Source of the DNA: Polychytrium aggregatum
Lineage: Eukaryota > Chytridiomycota > Chytridiomycetes > Polychytriales
Direction of reading: 5' to 3'
DNA length: 64,000 bases
NCBI RefSeq assembly: GCF_025602895.1
Contig: NW_026516370.1
Location: forward strand, 1-64,000
Numbering within the stretch: the first letter of the stretch is position 1; every line of letters begins with the position of its first letter. The notes beneath the pieces were generated by a model, which saw only the letters and a program-made list of their open reading frames with translations, was not told where the DNA came from and searched no databases. Made by a program: the position numbers and the translations under genes. Of the stretch, positions 37,122-50,885 are shown in pieces.

Positions 37122-37985
37122 GGCGAGCAGGATGGCGAGCAAATGTTGGAGAGATGGCGCCAGCGACTTTGGTGGGGAAAGCCGCCTGTGCGCAGCAGCG
37201 GCGGGTGGCGGGAGCGCTGCGCACCGTGGCAGCGCGCGGAGCGGCACGCGTCGACGCCGTGCGACACAAAAGGGGCGTGTGCGACGCGGGGTGTGTTGGG
37301 GGTCGCCCCAGCTGCACAGCCCCGCTGGCAGCGCACGTTGTTGCCTGCTGTGTTGCCAATCGACATGAACAGTGGGCGGCAGCGGCACCGCGTTGTGCTG
37401 ACGCGCTGCTGCGCGTTGTGTGGAGCAGCCCTTGTCGCGTCGACCTGCCGTTATAGTGTGGAATGGCACATTTTGTGGAATGGCGTGTTGTGTAGAGTGG
37501 CGCGTTGTGTAGAATGGCGCGTTGTGTAGAATGGCGCGTTGTGTAGAATGGTGCATTCGCTGCCTCGGCTCTGCTTGATGATCAAGATAATCGATACGAA
37601 CGATACGAACGATACGAACGATACGACCGAAACGATCGATACGATTGGGACGATCAAGATAATCGATACGACAGAGACACCGAAGCAGCCAGCCAATTCT
37701 CCAACAGACACATGCTGTTCGCCCACGCCGTCGCCCAATTCGCTCGACCCTCGTGTTGGTTCCAGAATCGCGTCTGGTCCCCAAGCCCGCACACAGATCC
37801 CTGCGCGCATCGCTCTGCCCCTTTGTCTCGCCCCCTTGTCCTGTCCCCCGCCCTCTCTTCTCTCGTCTTGGCCTGCCTTGGTTGCTCTCGCCTTAAAAAC
37901 CCCATCCTTCTGCTTCTGGACTTGCTTCTGGACTTGCTTCCAAACCGCTGCCCCTTTCTGCCCCGAAGGTTCCTCGCCGTCAGCC
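37122..37985. other. Intergenic region with tandem repeats, upstream of GH16
   Basis: Divergent region between the AIG2-like gene and the GH16 gene. The left part is very GC-rich. About five copies of tggcgcgttgtgtagaa occur at 37490-37552 and a gaacgatac repeat at 37595-37625. The GH16 frame is open back to 37548 through these repeats, but the encoded sequence (NDTNDT...) is repeat-derived and not convincing as protein. The GH16 promoter, with a CT-rich tract at 37790-37870, likely lies here. Confidence 0.5.
37490..37625. repeat. Two short tandem arrays
   Basis: A 17-bp unit (tggcgcgttgtgtagaa, about five imperfect copies) is followed within 45 bp by a 9-bp unit (gatacgaac, about four copies). 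Confidence 0.8.
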
Positions 37986-39173
37986 ATGCCTGCCTACACC
38001 CTGACCGACCCCTTCCCCAAGGGCCTCTCCTTCTTTGACCACTTCACCTTTTACCAGAAAAAGTCCACCGCCGATGGCGGCTTCGCTGCCTACGAGAACC
38101 GCACCACGGCCACCAGCCTCGGCCTGATCTCGGCCGACCCGGCCACCAACGCCGCCATCTTCAGGGCCGACAGCACCTCCGTCTTCCAGGCCCAGAGCAA
38201 CCCCCTCGGCCGCCCCTCCATCCGTCTGCACTCCATCGACGTCATTAGTTACGCCCTCTACATCTTCGATGTTGCCCATGCCCCCTCCGGCTGCGGCACC
38301 TGGCCCGCCATCTGGTTCAAGAAGACCACCGCCCAGGACCCCAATGCCTCCGAGATTGACATCTTCGAGACCATCAACGAGCGCCCCAGCTTTGCCGTCG
38401 GCCTCTACGACAACGGCAACTGCTACAGCTCCACCTCGTCCTTTGCCCAGTTCCACTCTGGACCCTCGATCAACTGCGCCGTCAATATCCAGAACGGCTC
38501 CCAGGGCGGATGCACCGCTTACAACCAATTCCCTGCCCCTGCTTCGGGTCCTGCGTTCAACCAGCAGGGCGGTGGTGTCTACGCCATGGAGTTCACCCCC
38601 AATACCCTGAACTTCTGGTACTTCCCTCGCCCCAGCGTCCCGGCCGATGTCGCCAGTGGCGCCTCCTCCATTGATACCACCACCTGGGGCGCTCCCTACG
38701 TCGATTTCCGCTTCGACTGCTGCTCGCCCGACACCTTCCTCAACCTCAACATTGTCTTCAACATCAACCTTTGCGGCAGCTGGGTCGGCGGCGACTCTAA
38801 CGCTGGCCAGGATGGCACCTGCGCCGGCCTCTGGACTGATGAGGCCTCCTGCAACAACTACGTTGCCGCCAACCCGTCTGCCCTGACCGAGGCCTACTGG
38901 TCCATCAATGCCCTCAACGTCTACCAGAAGGCTCCCGAGGCCTTTTCTCCAAACACCTCCGTGGTTTGCCCTGCCGGTGCCGTCGCCACAGCGACCATCT
39001 CCCAGGCCTCCCTTACCGTCGGTGCCACTGTGGCTCCCACCACCACCACCACCAAGAAGTCCTCGGCCACTACCACCGGCTCTAGCAAGCCCACCAGTGC
39101 TGGCTTCTCGGCCACGCCCCAGCTCCTTCCCCTGTTCGTCCTGCTCATCCTGCTCTTCAAGAAGCTTTTCTAA
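37986..39173 (+). CDS. GH16 beta-glucanase/transglycosylase-like, GPI-type tail
   Basis: 395 aa, single exon from the ATG at 37986. A jelly-roll GH16 enzyme with the catalytic motif SEIDIFETIN (Glu123 nucleophile, Asp125, Glu128 acid/base), plus CGTWPAIWF and WGAPYVDFRFDCC. The fungal subfamily resembles mixed-linked glucanase precursors or glucan-modifying enzymes of the wall. A Thr/Ser-rich stalk and a C-terminal hydrophobic segment (LLPLFVLLILLFKKLF) resemble a GPI-anchor signal. Oddity: the mature domain begins right after the ATG and no N-terminal signal peptide is seen. The secretion signal may be in an unrecognised upstream exon; in-frame upstream sequence includes hydrophobic SSWPALVALAL. 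Codon use is strongly biased to C-ending codons, suggesting high expression. Confidence 0.85.
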   Translation: MPAYTLTDPFPKGLSFFDHFTFYQKKSTADGGFAAYENRTTATSLGLISADPATNAAIFRADSTSVFQAQSNPLGRPSIRLHSIDVISYALYIFDVAHAPSGCGTWPAIWFKKTTAQDPNASEIDIFETINERPSFAVGLYDNGNCYSSTSSFAQFHSGPSINCAVNIQNGSQGGCTAYNQFPAPASGPAFNQQGGGVYAMEFTPNTLNFWYFPRPSVPADVASGASSIDTTTWGAPYVDFRFDCCSPDTFLNLNIVFNINLCGSWVGGDSNAGQDGTCAGLWTDEASCNNYVAANPSALTEAYWSINALNVYQKAPEAFSPNTSVVCPAGAVATATISQASLTVGATVAPTTTTTKKSSATTTGSSKPTSAGFSATPQLLPLFVLLILLFKKLF

Positions 39174-39662
39174 GCACTTTGCCTATTCTCTGAACCCGCC
39201 TCCAGTCCGCCATACAGCGTCAACACACCCCAATACACTTGACCTGGCTTGAATGTCGACCGATGGACGTCTCACTCACTTTTTAACTCACTCTCGTAGA
39301 TGAACAGCGACTGCTGGTCCATCGCAAATGTCAGATGGACTCGGTCTGCATCAATAAACTTGACTGCCATTCCATTGTCTTGGGCTTGCCCTTGTACCTG
39401 AGCTTACCCTTGAGCTGCTTCGTCTGTTCTGCGTGTGTCTATGCCACTCTTTCGGGAGGAAGCCAGGACATGCTTCCCTTTTCATAATCTGCCGTGTGGG
39501 TTCTCGCTGACCCTCCAATCTGCTGTCATGAGCCCTCGCTTCGACACGTGAGGCCAAGTGTTCAGGGTGCCGATTTCTGTCCGTCGTCCAGGCTCGTCGA
39601 CTTGCGATTGCATCTCTCGCGAGCCAATTCAGTGGCATCTTGGCCTGCGAGCCACCCTCGCC
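39174..39662. other. Intergenic
   Basis: 3' flank of GH16 and 5' flank of Hir3. No gene seen. Confidence 0.6.
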
Positions 39663-42600
39663 ATGGTAAGCAGCCTCTCTACCTCTCCGAAACGCAAAGG
39701 CGAGGCATCTTTCTGGCCCACACTCCGTCTTCCATAGCCATCTGCCTCGTCGACCAGCACCATGATCGCCAGCCAGATTCCTCGCCGCCATCCAGCACCA
39801 ACCCACTGCCCCGGCTTACCTTGACAGAGCTCGTCTTGGAACGTCCTGAACGATGACAATCAAGACTCAGAACGGCACGAACTCTATCTCCAGCGCAAGG
39901 CACAGGTAGGCCCATCTATGTGCCCGATCCTGTCGGCTCTTCGTATTCGCCTAGATCTCCCCTGTGGTGGCAAGAGAATCGTTGAAGCGATCGCAATGGC
40001 GGACAGATCGAAGGGAAAAGACAGCATCGGTGTCGAGGCGCTCGACCTATCCAACCGACTCGGCTTCCACTCTACTCGAGGATCTTGGTAACACTCCTTT
40101 GCTGCCGTCTAGATCGAGAGCTTCCTGAGACTCTATAACGACGCCATAGCGCACCGGCTTCGCGGACGTTCTGCGGAAGCCAAGTCCTTTCTCGAGACCC
40201 TCGTCAAGGAATCCTTTTTCAAAGAACAGCTCGATCCAGTGAGTGCGGTTTGGAAACGACGCAATCAGCCTCACCATCGGTCTGCTGCTGCTGCTGCTGC
40301 CGGTCAGAGACTGGGCATCGCATGCGCAGAGACATCCCAAAGCACAACGCCCATCGGCCAACCATATCCCTTTTGTGATGGCGACTTCCCGGACCAGATC
40401 AACGATGTGCAAACGTCACAGCCTCACCAACTGCAGTATGTCGTGTTCAAGAACTATGCTCGATATTTGGAGGAAGATGGAAATCTGGATCAGGCGCTGT
40501 CGTACTACAAAAAGGTGTGCTCATCCGCCAAGACACTTGGCCGTTTGATATTTGGTGCGAAGGAGTCACTGGACAGTCTACTTGATAATCAGTATGGCTG
40601 CTGAATGCAATGGCTGGCTTGTATACCGAGCCTTCCTCCACGGCGCTGACTGCGCTCGAGCAATCCAGCGGAACATAGTGGTGACTTATTCGAATACATT
40701 CTCTGTACGATAGGCACACCGGCTCACTAACCGCGACGAAGCGCTTGCTCTCAAGATCGCGCGGATCATGATGCAGCGCCGACAATATGAGGGTGCAGTG
40801 GCCCTTCTGAAGCAGGTCTATGCCGACGCACTCATGGAGGAGCACCGCCAGAACGCCTTGCGAGCCATGTGCGAGGTCTTTTTCCACGTCGGCGATACAG
40901 CGGCGGCTCTCAAGTACACCAAGCTGGCTCTTCTTGACGACGACGGCTGGGCCACGGGCATATGGATATTCAAATCGATCATCGATGGACATCTGCAAGC
41001 CTTGGCGTCCTTGGGGTAATCGATTCATCTTGCGTATCTTGTCCATTGAATCGCTGTCGCAAAACCTCCTTGTGGAGTTGCTTTTGTCCTTTCTTTCCCA
41101 TCTCCGGTCTCAAGACATTGTCGGGATTAATTACGCCGGTGTGTCGCAATTCCCACAGATACCTCAACGCCGATGTCAATCCCGAGGATCTCCGGCTCTA
41201 TGCCGTGCACAAGAGCAGATGGGAAGCTCTCTTGAATGCGCACCCAGAAGCCCGCATCTCCCGCCGCCCTGCGGTTTCAGGTATTTCTTGGTCCTGTTGA
41301 TGCGATCCGGCTGCATGCACCCGGCAGCGATCTTGATTCTCACCGAGTGCCTTGACATCGATTGGCAGGAAACCACGATACACATGTTGCTCCCTGCGAA
41401 CTATACCTTGAGGATGCGTCCTGGCTCGGTCTCGGCCGTCTTCTCCTCAACCATATCCGAAGGTAGGCCCTGGGGCATGGGACGAGAAATTCCAATGCGG
41501 ACACCTGGGGCATCTGGAGCATCTGGAGCATCTGGAGCATCTGGAGCATCTGGAGCATCTGGAGCATCTGGAGCATCTGGAGCATCTGGAGCATCTGGAG
41601 CATCTGGAGCATCTGGAGCATCTGGAGCATCTGGAGCATCTAGGGTATCTGAGGCACCGATCATCATGCCTCCGACATATTGGCATCGAGCAGCCCATAC
41701 ACCTCACGAAGGTCGTTCTAACAGCCCCATGAAACCTCGATCGCTACACTCCGTCCAGCGACGGCCCACAGCTGTCAGCGGCGGCTGACGCACAGTGCAT
41801 TGTCATTCGAATCGGCTCGGAGCTGAGGCTAGGACTACCTGGAATCGATGTCGACATGGCTATGAGTGCGGCAATGCCACAAACGCCCCCGCCGCAGCAG
41901 CACCACTATGACAGCGACCCAGTTGCATCTGGGCTGTCGGAAACGGAGCGCCCTTCATCGCCGCAAAAGCGCAAGGCTGCCGACGCATCGGGATCTGCTC
42001 AGAAAGGGTACGAACTCGGCTGCACATGCACATGCACATGCACATATCCTTGACCTGTGCCGATCTCCGGTCTTGGGTATGTGAATCCTACTCGGTGTGT
42101 CCATGCACAGCCGTTGGCCTAACGCCAAATGCCCATAGGGAAACGCGCACATCGAAGCGAACCAAGGGCAAGTCCTCGCAGCCCGAACAGGATAAGGCTA
42201 CCATGGCTGACCTGGCCATGCTGGATCCATGGCTGCCTTCTCGGTATCGCTTCGATCCGGATAGCGACTCACTGCTTGCATCCGCTGAATCACTCAAGAT
42301 CACGGAGGCATTTGCCCGCCGACTTTCGACAGCCGATTTGGGTCTGGCACGGCGGCGTGGGCGAGGAGCGCCAAAGTAAGCCTAGCTTGATGCAACAGTT
42401 GGCCCGAGTCGCACAATTGCCAAACAACATGCTGGACGGCCGCGTTATCCATCTGTCGTAGCGCTGACCATGAGTTTCCCGTCGCGTCCACAGAAAGTCA
42501 GACTCGCCCGTCAAATCAGCCGAGCCCCCCGCCCACTTAGGGAAAGACGACTTTGTGGACTTTCCCGATCTTACCTTTGCCCAACTGGCTGCGTTTGTTG

Positions 42601-45600
42601 ACGGTGTTAACCAGGGCAACTCTGGTGCCTTGGACGTGGCTTGGCGGCTCATCACCTTTTTGCTGGTGGGGGAATCGCTCGCCGACTTGGCCGCCAGAGT
42701 GTTTTTGAATCGCACGTGGCCGCCCTTACTGGCATCTACCGTGGCCCAGCTGATACGAGAACTCGAGCGCTCTGGAAGCGGGCTTCAGTTCGTAGAGTCA
42801 CAGCTCGGAAGCATCGCAAAAGTATGCGGCGAAGAATCAAGCGAGGCAACAGCCGAAGCCCAGCGACTGCTTCATGTATGGAACTGAAGGACACAATGAG
42901 CATGTCTGCGGGGGGGGGCAACCGGCCACGTATGTCGTTAATCCCCATGCGTCATCTTACAGATCAACCTGAGCATATGCGAGCTGCTTTTCGATGCGCA
43001 TCGTGCCGAAGATGATGTCACTGGAGCGCAGCAGACGATCGCCGGCGACGACAACCAAAACCCACTCCACCAAGTACTCTGGAAGCCGTTGTTCATTCGC
43101 TGGCTCAGCACCGCATCTGAATGCGTGGACCTGTTGGGTAGATCACTCTGTGCGGCGGAGGAGCTCACGCGGTAAGCATTTCTGACCGGAGAGAGCACTT
43201 GCCATCGATCTCCGTGCCGTCCAACCGAGTCCCTGGACCGTGATTCGCACTGAACCGCCACCAAGTCGTCTTTGTTTGTGCTCACCTGTGATCGACTATT
43301 TTGGCGTGCGTTTACTATACCCCCAGATTCAATCGCCTCCAGATTGCGGCGCATTTTCTGGAAGGCCGTCTTGATCAGGCCAACACACTGCTTCTTGAGT
43401 GCATGGAGGGACAGCACAGCTCAAGCGAACTGAAAAATTGGTGAGCGTCGATGGGTTGAATCTTGGCCTGTGGCTCAAAATGTGCATGCTCTGTCCCACG
43501 CTCAGTCGGAGCAGATGCAACGTCGATCGCACCGTGAAACAGTGCCCCGATCACCGGGGTGTGCTCGTCTTGCTGTTACGATAGAATCCACGAACGCCTG
43601 ACTTGTACTGATCCAATGTGTCTCCGACCGTTTGTGTCGATACAGCAACTACGACCCCTATCTCGACCAACGGCTACTGATTGAGCTTCGCCAACAGATC
43701 CAGACCGAAGAATACCTCGTTGCCGTCAACACCGCCTTTGACCAGGCCCAATATCAGCTTGTTGTCGATAAACTCGAACCGATGTTTCTGCTGCGCGCTG
43801 TAGACCAAGCGACTCTGGATCCAGAGCTCGCGGGCATTTTCAAGTTCCTGCACGACGGCAAGCGGTCCGACCTGCGGATCCAGCTGAACGATAAACTGAG
43901 CAAGGTAAGGATGAGCACCAGAATTCAGCCAGGGGTGGGCGGAGAGCCGTTTGGTGTGGCCAAGGCATTCTGGGAAACCCCCCTCCCTCCCAAATTTACC
44001 GTTTTTGACTGGCTCGCCTCGTTTGCTTTCAGTGCTATGCTGAACTGGGCCAGGATGCCAATGGTCACATTGTGCTCGTTCGAAAATTCATCGACTGTCT
44101 CAACTGGCCGCTTGACCTCGAATATCTGCTCTACTTGGAGCGCCTCCAGCCGCTGCTCGATGGGCTCCTTGCGATCCTGGAAGACTCGAGCCATATCCTT
44201 TCATATGTCTGATATTGCGCGGATGGCTTCACCCAGCTCCCGCCGAGTATATCCTTGACTCGTAGTGTCTTGATTGCGTTCACAATGTTTGACTGACAGA
44301 TTAGCTCTCTATGCGTCTTCGCCGCGGATGTCTGATGTCGATACGCTCCTGGATGAATGGACGTATTGTGCCTTTGTCTGTCTGAAGTTTGCGTGGTGTA
44401 TCCTTGGCCAGTCGCGCGAGCTGGTGCCGAAGAACAAAGAATTCGAATCGCTTCAAAAGCACACCAAGACGCAGGTTTCTTTCGTCATCACCAGCGCCGT
44501 TCTCTTCCTCCATGCCCTAGATGTCGCTCATCAGGGTAGGCTCCGAATCTGGTCTTGTTCAAGCTCTATGTGCATGTTGGGTGGCTCCCAGACTCGCATG
44601 CGACAACTTATACTTCTTGCAACAGGCCCAACAGCCCCAAGGCCGCAAGACTGTCGCAAGGAGGGCGATAGAATTGCCGAGTGTGTTGGAATGATTCATT
44701 CCCAGCTTGGACAGCTTCATTTGTGCTCAATGAAAGAAGGTACTTAGAGTCGCCACGGTGGCTGGTGACAGCCAGTGTCAAGTATCTGTTCCTGATACCG
44801 ATTTTGATTCGGATTCTGGCTCTAATTTGTTCTGGATTCTGGCTCGCCCAACTCCAGGTCTCTTCTTGCGGCATGCCGCAGCTCGGTTGAAGGATCGCTC
44901 AAAGTACACAAATTACCTGCAGCAATGCTATCGCTGCCTTCATGGCATCGAATTTGAGGTAGCATCGGATCCCTTTCCGATCGAGTCGCACAGATATGTC
45001 AGCTATCTTCGATAGGGTACTTTCGATGAGCTCTTGGCGCGGATCGAGACTCCCGACAAAAGCCGCTGTGCTGACTTTGCTGATCCTCTGTGATGCGTTC
45101 CCACCGGATAATGCACCGCCTGTAGGACTATGAAACTGTGGATCACGAGGTCGTCTCTATCAAGCCCAGGGCAGATGATCACCAGATCTTCGAGATGCTT
45201 GTGGACGATCTCCTTGCGCGACTGCGAGACAACAGTCGCTCCAATAACTGTGACAAGGAATATGTCGAGCGGCTTGCCGAGGTATTTAAAGAGTGTCCGA
45301 ACGATGGTAGGTATTATAACGCTCCCTGATTGACCGGGCGATGCTTCTGCCTCGGCACTGATGATCTTGAGCGCTTTGCTGATCCCAACACAAACCCCTC
45401 CGGCCGTGGCTAACTTGGCGTTTGTGTTTTTCACAAAACGCTCCCCTGGATCGCAAGAATGGATCCAGATCAACAAAGCCACTATCCAGGGCTATCTGGA
45501 CTCGCTTATCGATTTCGAATACGGATGGCGCAAAGTCGTCACCAGGCGGGTGACGCCGCCCTTCCTGGATCTGCGCGGCAGCAACACGCACCGTATCCCT

Positions 45601-48537
45601 GGTAAGCAGCCAAAGGCTCTGCTTTCTCCCTCACTGTCAGCTCCCGAGATCAGCTCGTGATTCCTTGGAGAATCATTCGTGAGTCATCGGTGTCCTCATC
45701 CCTGTGGCAATTCGATCAGAAATCTACTTCAAGGTGTACTACCTGTTGGGCAAGCACTCCATGGCACAGGTCACGGCTGTTATTCGTAGCGGCCGGCTTG
45801 TCAATCAAAAAATGCTCGATACCATGAACACCGCTGCCGAGTACCTCAAGGTGAGTCAAGACTCCGTACAGTCAGCGGCTGCCTTGACCACGCGGACAGA
45901 CAGCTGACGCACCGTCGCCTGCACAGCTGAACGTCTGCATCAACTGCTTCGACTTTGACTCGTGGCTCTGGCTGGGGCGCGTGTATGTTGCCATTGCGAA
46001 TGCGCTGCTTGTCTTTGATGCCTCGGCGCCCCTCAAGACCAAAGCCCACAACGAGATCGTTACGCATCAGCAGGCAAGTGTTCATCCCTGCATCCATGTG
46101 CGCTTCGAAGGACCTTGAGATTGACATGCTTGCCGTGCTAACTCGCATTGGATCATATGACTTGCATTATCATGTGCGACCGTGACAGTATGCATACAAG
46201 TGCTTTGTCCAGTGCAAGCTTTTGGTGCAGTCCGTTCGAGATCGGGATGTCCTGGAGTCGTATGGGTACGACCGCAAGGAGTGGGCCCAGTCGTTCTGGG
46301 CCGAGTGGGGGCACCTCTGTCAGGACATGCTCAGCGCGCCTCTCAAGGGCAATCGAGTGGTCAAGCTCGTCGACCAAGTCCACAAGACATGGGCCATGCG
46401 ATATGCCGAGCTCGAAGATACACACACAGACAGCACAGGAACAAGCCCTGCCCATCCTGACCCGATCGAAGCGTCGCTCACACGGAGCCATATCCGGCTC
46501 ATTGCCATTCGGTGCTTCCAGATAGCGGCCAAATGGGACCCATCCTGTTGGCGATATCCATATATGCTGGCGAATCTTCATTCCAAGCTTGAGTCGCATG
46601 AGCCAAAGGTTCGTGCCAACTGGCCCAGGCAGCCGTAGCTATCCTCGGATTGCTGATCGGAATGTCAGGGATACTGCCAAGGCGCTCCATCTGCCAAGAA
46701 CGTTCCACCCGCCAAGGCGCTCCATCTGCCTAGAACGCTCGTTTAACAAATCAAAGTCGCTCTCGTCGATTGCAGGTTGTCGTCCAGTTTTTCCGAGCAT
46801 CTATCGACCTCTTTGCTTTGGACAATCGAGGCAAGGATTCAAAGTCCGTGGACGCCAAGTACAAACTCGTCGCATATCTTTTGAAGATGTTTGTAAAAAA
46901 AGCCGTCAGCGTACGTCAAAAATGGCTGATCAAAAAAACAGGGTCGACTCGCTCTCCATCCGCTCGCTTCTGACACCTTTTGTTCATCTGTGCAGGCCGA
47001 ATACCTCAAAGAAGCGATTGCCTTGCACTCTGTTCCTGGACCGATGAGCCAGACCACGACAGGAGCAGTGCTTGTGGATTCGTGTGCCAGTACCGACTCC
47101 AGCCAACCCGGGGTCTGCGTGGACGATACAGCAGGAATACCCGTTGCTCATTTTGTAGCAAACAGCTCCAATGACATCGCAGCCGACAAAGAAGTCGAGG
47201 CCTACAAGCTCATCGCCGACGAGCTGCAGGAGCTCACGCGCATAGACAAGCATCACCACAAGCCCAAATACCGGGTAACTAATCGAGTAACGGACCTGTG
47301 CGGACATGCATTCTCGACAGCCTTTGTTTCCATTCGTGCATTCGATGCAGATGTATATAAGCCTGTCTGCACAACTCACCCTGGGCGTACCGTTGTTTGT
47401 CGCGAACGGAACTCTGCTCCTTTCCGGCGCCGCCTACGTCAGTATGCACGGCTTCTCTACGACACCCTTGGGGATGCAAAGGCCGCGTCGGTGCAGATGC
47501 AAAAGCTACTGAGCCTTGACGGAAGGGACTTTGTCAAGTTCTGGAGGACCGACATGGAGCGGCCGGGAAAGCACTATGTTTATCTCGACAAATACAGCCG
47601 CTTCCTCGTCAAGCTGCTGGTGGAGATTGGAGACACACGCGCTCTATACACGCTCTGCAAACGGTTGAGCAAGGCGGACGAGTTCCCGGACATCAAGGCC
47701 ATATGGAAGTTGGCATTCCATGGATATGCTCAGGTAGAGATTATTGCTTCAAACTTTGATTGCGGATCTTCGTTCGGCCGCGAGCAGCAGCGCCCTGTCG
47801 CTGCTTAATGACCATCGCTGAGGAAGCAGCCGCATCGATGCACAGATGGATCGGCCTCGACTGATCAGCGCCAGCATGTATGCTCCGTCGGCAGACCTTC
47901 CGCAGCGAGGTCGTCGTATCTCCAGAGAGAAGATTATGGGAAAGCAGCCTTTCAAAGGATGACTTTGACGAGCAGAGTCCATCGATCGAGTCCAAGATGA
48001 CGGAAGGAGACGCCCCGCACAAAATCCGCTGCCTCGAGTACTTGCGGCAGGTGTACGATCTCCGTCGATTGAATGATGAACTCGGTAGCCAACGAGAGTG
48101 GGATAACCTTGCCATCAACTGCTACACAACCCTCTACCACATGTGCGGCGGCCCGACCGGCATCGCCTCGGCTCGCGAAGGAGCCCCACCCCAGACCAAT
48201 CCCCTTCCGCAGCCCAAGAGAAAGCTCCTCCAAGCCGAGCTTCTCAAGCGGATCATCTGGTTCTGCAGGAGCCCGCCTGCGGTCGCCAAGACCGGGCCCT
48301 TGCTCGACGTGAGTTGGAAGGCTTTGTCGTGGGATGCACGATCGAGTAACATTCGGGCTGGTCGGCATTGGACATCGCATGGTCGTCAGCTTCGGGAGAC
48401 TCATTGGCGCTCTCTGTCCTCTCCCCTCGATTCAGTCTCCTGCTGCCCTTGCCGACGACGCTTTAGACAGGGAGTCAACTCCGACGGTAGCCACGACACA
48501 GACCGCCCAAACCGAATCGGAGAGCATGGAGCCGTAA
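39663..48537 (+). CDS. HIR3: Hir3/Cabin1 histone-chaperone subunit, about 25 exons (not all junctions solved)
   Basis: Large TPR-type scaffold of the HIR/HIRA complex, which deposits H3-H4 outside replication. Estimated 1,700-1,800 aa. The start is striking: ATG 39663-39665 is an exon by itself before a GTAAGC donor, joined to 39828-39905 (SSSWNVLNDDNQDSERHELY). Well supported exons: 40113-40238, 40422-40514, 40714-~41019, 41159-41280, 41369-41462, 42139-42375, 42494-42875, 42963-43171, 43327-43440, 43646-43904, ~47880-48308 and 48436-48537. Blocks seen: YVVFKNYARYLEEDGNLDQA (TPR), LEDASWLGLGRLLL, TRTSKRTKGK (basic motif typical of Cabin1/Hir3), WDPSCWRYPYMLANLHSKLE, then RPGKHYVYLDKYSRFLVKLL. 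Junctions near 41020-41160, 44210-44300 and 44540-45130 are uncertain. Confidence 0.82.
41508..41642. repeat. 9-bp minisatellite (gcatctgga), about 14 copies
   Basis: Almost perfect 9-bp tandem array, open in all directions: (GAS)n on plus, (DAP)n or (MLQ)n on minus. It lies directly after a well supported donor at 41463, so I place it in a Hir3 intron, not in protein. Confidence 0.9.
42024..42047. repeat. acatgc microsatellite in Hir3 intron
   Basis: Four copies of a 6-bp unit (acatgc) just after the donor of the intron ending at 42138. Confidence 0.8.
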
Positions 48538-49156
48538 CGACAGCGACCGGTGTCCCACAACCCGAATACAGAGACGCTGTACTCGGATCAACACACAGCC
48601 CGTTGGAGATCCGGAATACACACTCTTGGCGGTTGCTTGCTGTTGACTGCGTGGGGTGGCCAGAGCCCGGGCCGCCATGCTTGGCGATTGGTCATGGAAG
48701 ATGATGGGCGGTCGCAGAAGTCGGTGGACCACGGAAGACCGCCGGCTGCTGCAGAAGCCATAGATCCGTCGCCCCTGACGCGACCGATGTTGGCGTTTGC
48801 TTGTGCCAAACAAAGCCCGGCCTTGTTGGCCGCCACGGTACATCCATTTTTCCTTTCTGGCTGGCCCTGACATCCGCCAGCCGACTGAAATCCGATCATC
48901 CAGTGGCCGCCCCTCGCTATGACGAGATCTGGCAAGCCAGCCCGGCGGTTGAGCGTGGCGCCACGATTGTTTGTCAGCCTCAGGCGCCGGGATGCGGGCG
49001 ACCCTTGCGCATTTGAAATTGCCGGGGTATATAACGCGGGCAGATCCAAGCCCATCCCAGCCGCATATCAACCAGCGAGCAATCACCCCTTAGTCGCTAC
49101 CGAGCACGGCCAATCTCCCCGTCTATTTCACCCCCCGCCTCACAGCCCATCACACA
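48538..49156. other. Intergenic
   Basis: 3' flank of Hir3 and promoter of the oxidoreductase gene. Long plus- and minus-strand frames (for example 48475-49086 minus, 203 codons) show no domain and overlap each other. Confidence 0.55.
49028..49034 (+). promoter_or_regulatory. TATA-like element of oxidoreductase gene
   Basis: TATATAA about 125 bp before the ATG at 49157, followed by a CT-rich leader (ctccccgtctatttcacccc), a common fungal promoter layout. Confidence 0.45.
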
Positions 49157-50478
<1,322 letters not shown>

Positions 50479-50885
50479 TTCTTGTATACTTGATATCCGA
50501 CCGCATCCACCATTCGCGGCAGATATTCCGTTCCATTACCACACTTTTGACTGGCAAGCAAAATAAACTACGTCCTCCAAGGACTTTGGTTTCACTCACG
50601 CTGGCGGAGTCCCTGGTGGCCATCAACGACAGTTCCCGGATCCCCATGTGCCGTTTTTGCGAATCGGTTTCGTTCGTCACAGATATGCTTGCTCAAGAAT
50701 CAGGAGCGAGATGCACACCGGTGATGGTGATCGATGGTGCTGCCCTATCGTGCGGATGCACAAGCCTTGATTGCTGTGCTGTTGCTGTGCTGTTGTGCAT
50801 CACCCGACGCTGGTCCTCTGTTGATACCTCTCGGAGGTTCAGCGAGGATGCAATTGTACTATATTACACTGTTGTATTCGCGACA
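50479..50885. other. Convergent intergenic region
   Basis: 3' flanks of the oxidoreductase and of the minus-strand small membrane protein. No gene seen. Confidence 0.6.

Noticed and set aside
41340-41707. (MLQ)n, (DAP)n and (GAS)n repeat frames, collagen-like
   Set aside because: Products of one 9-bp minisatellite; the flanking splice signals put it in a Hir3 intron.
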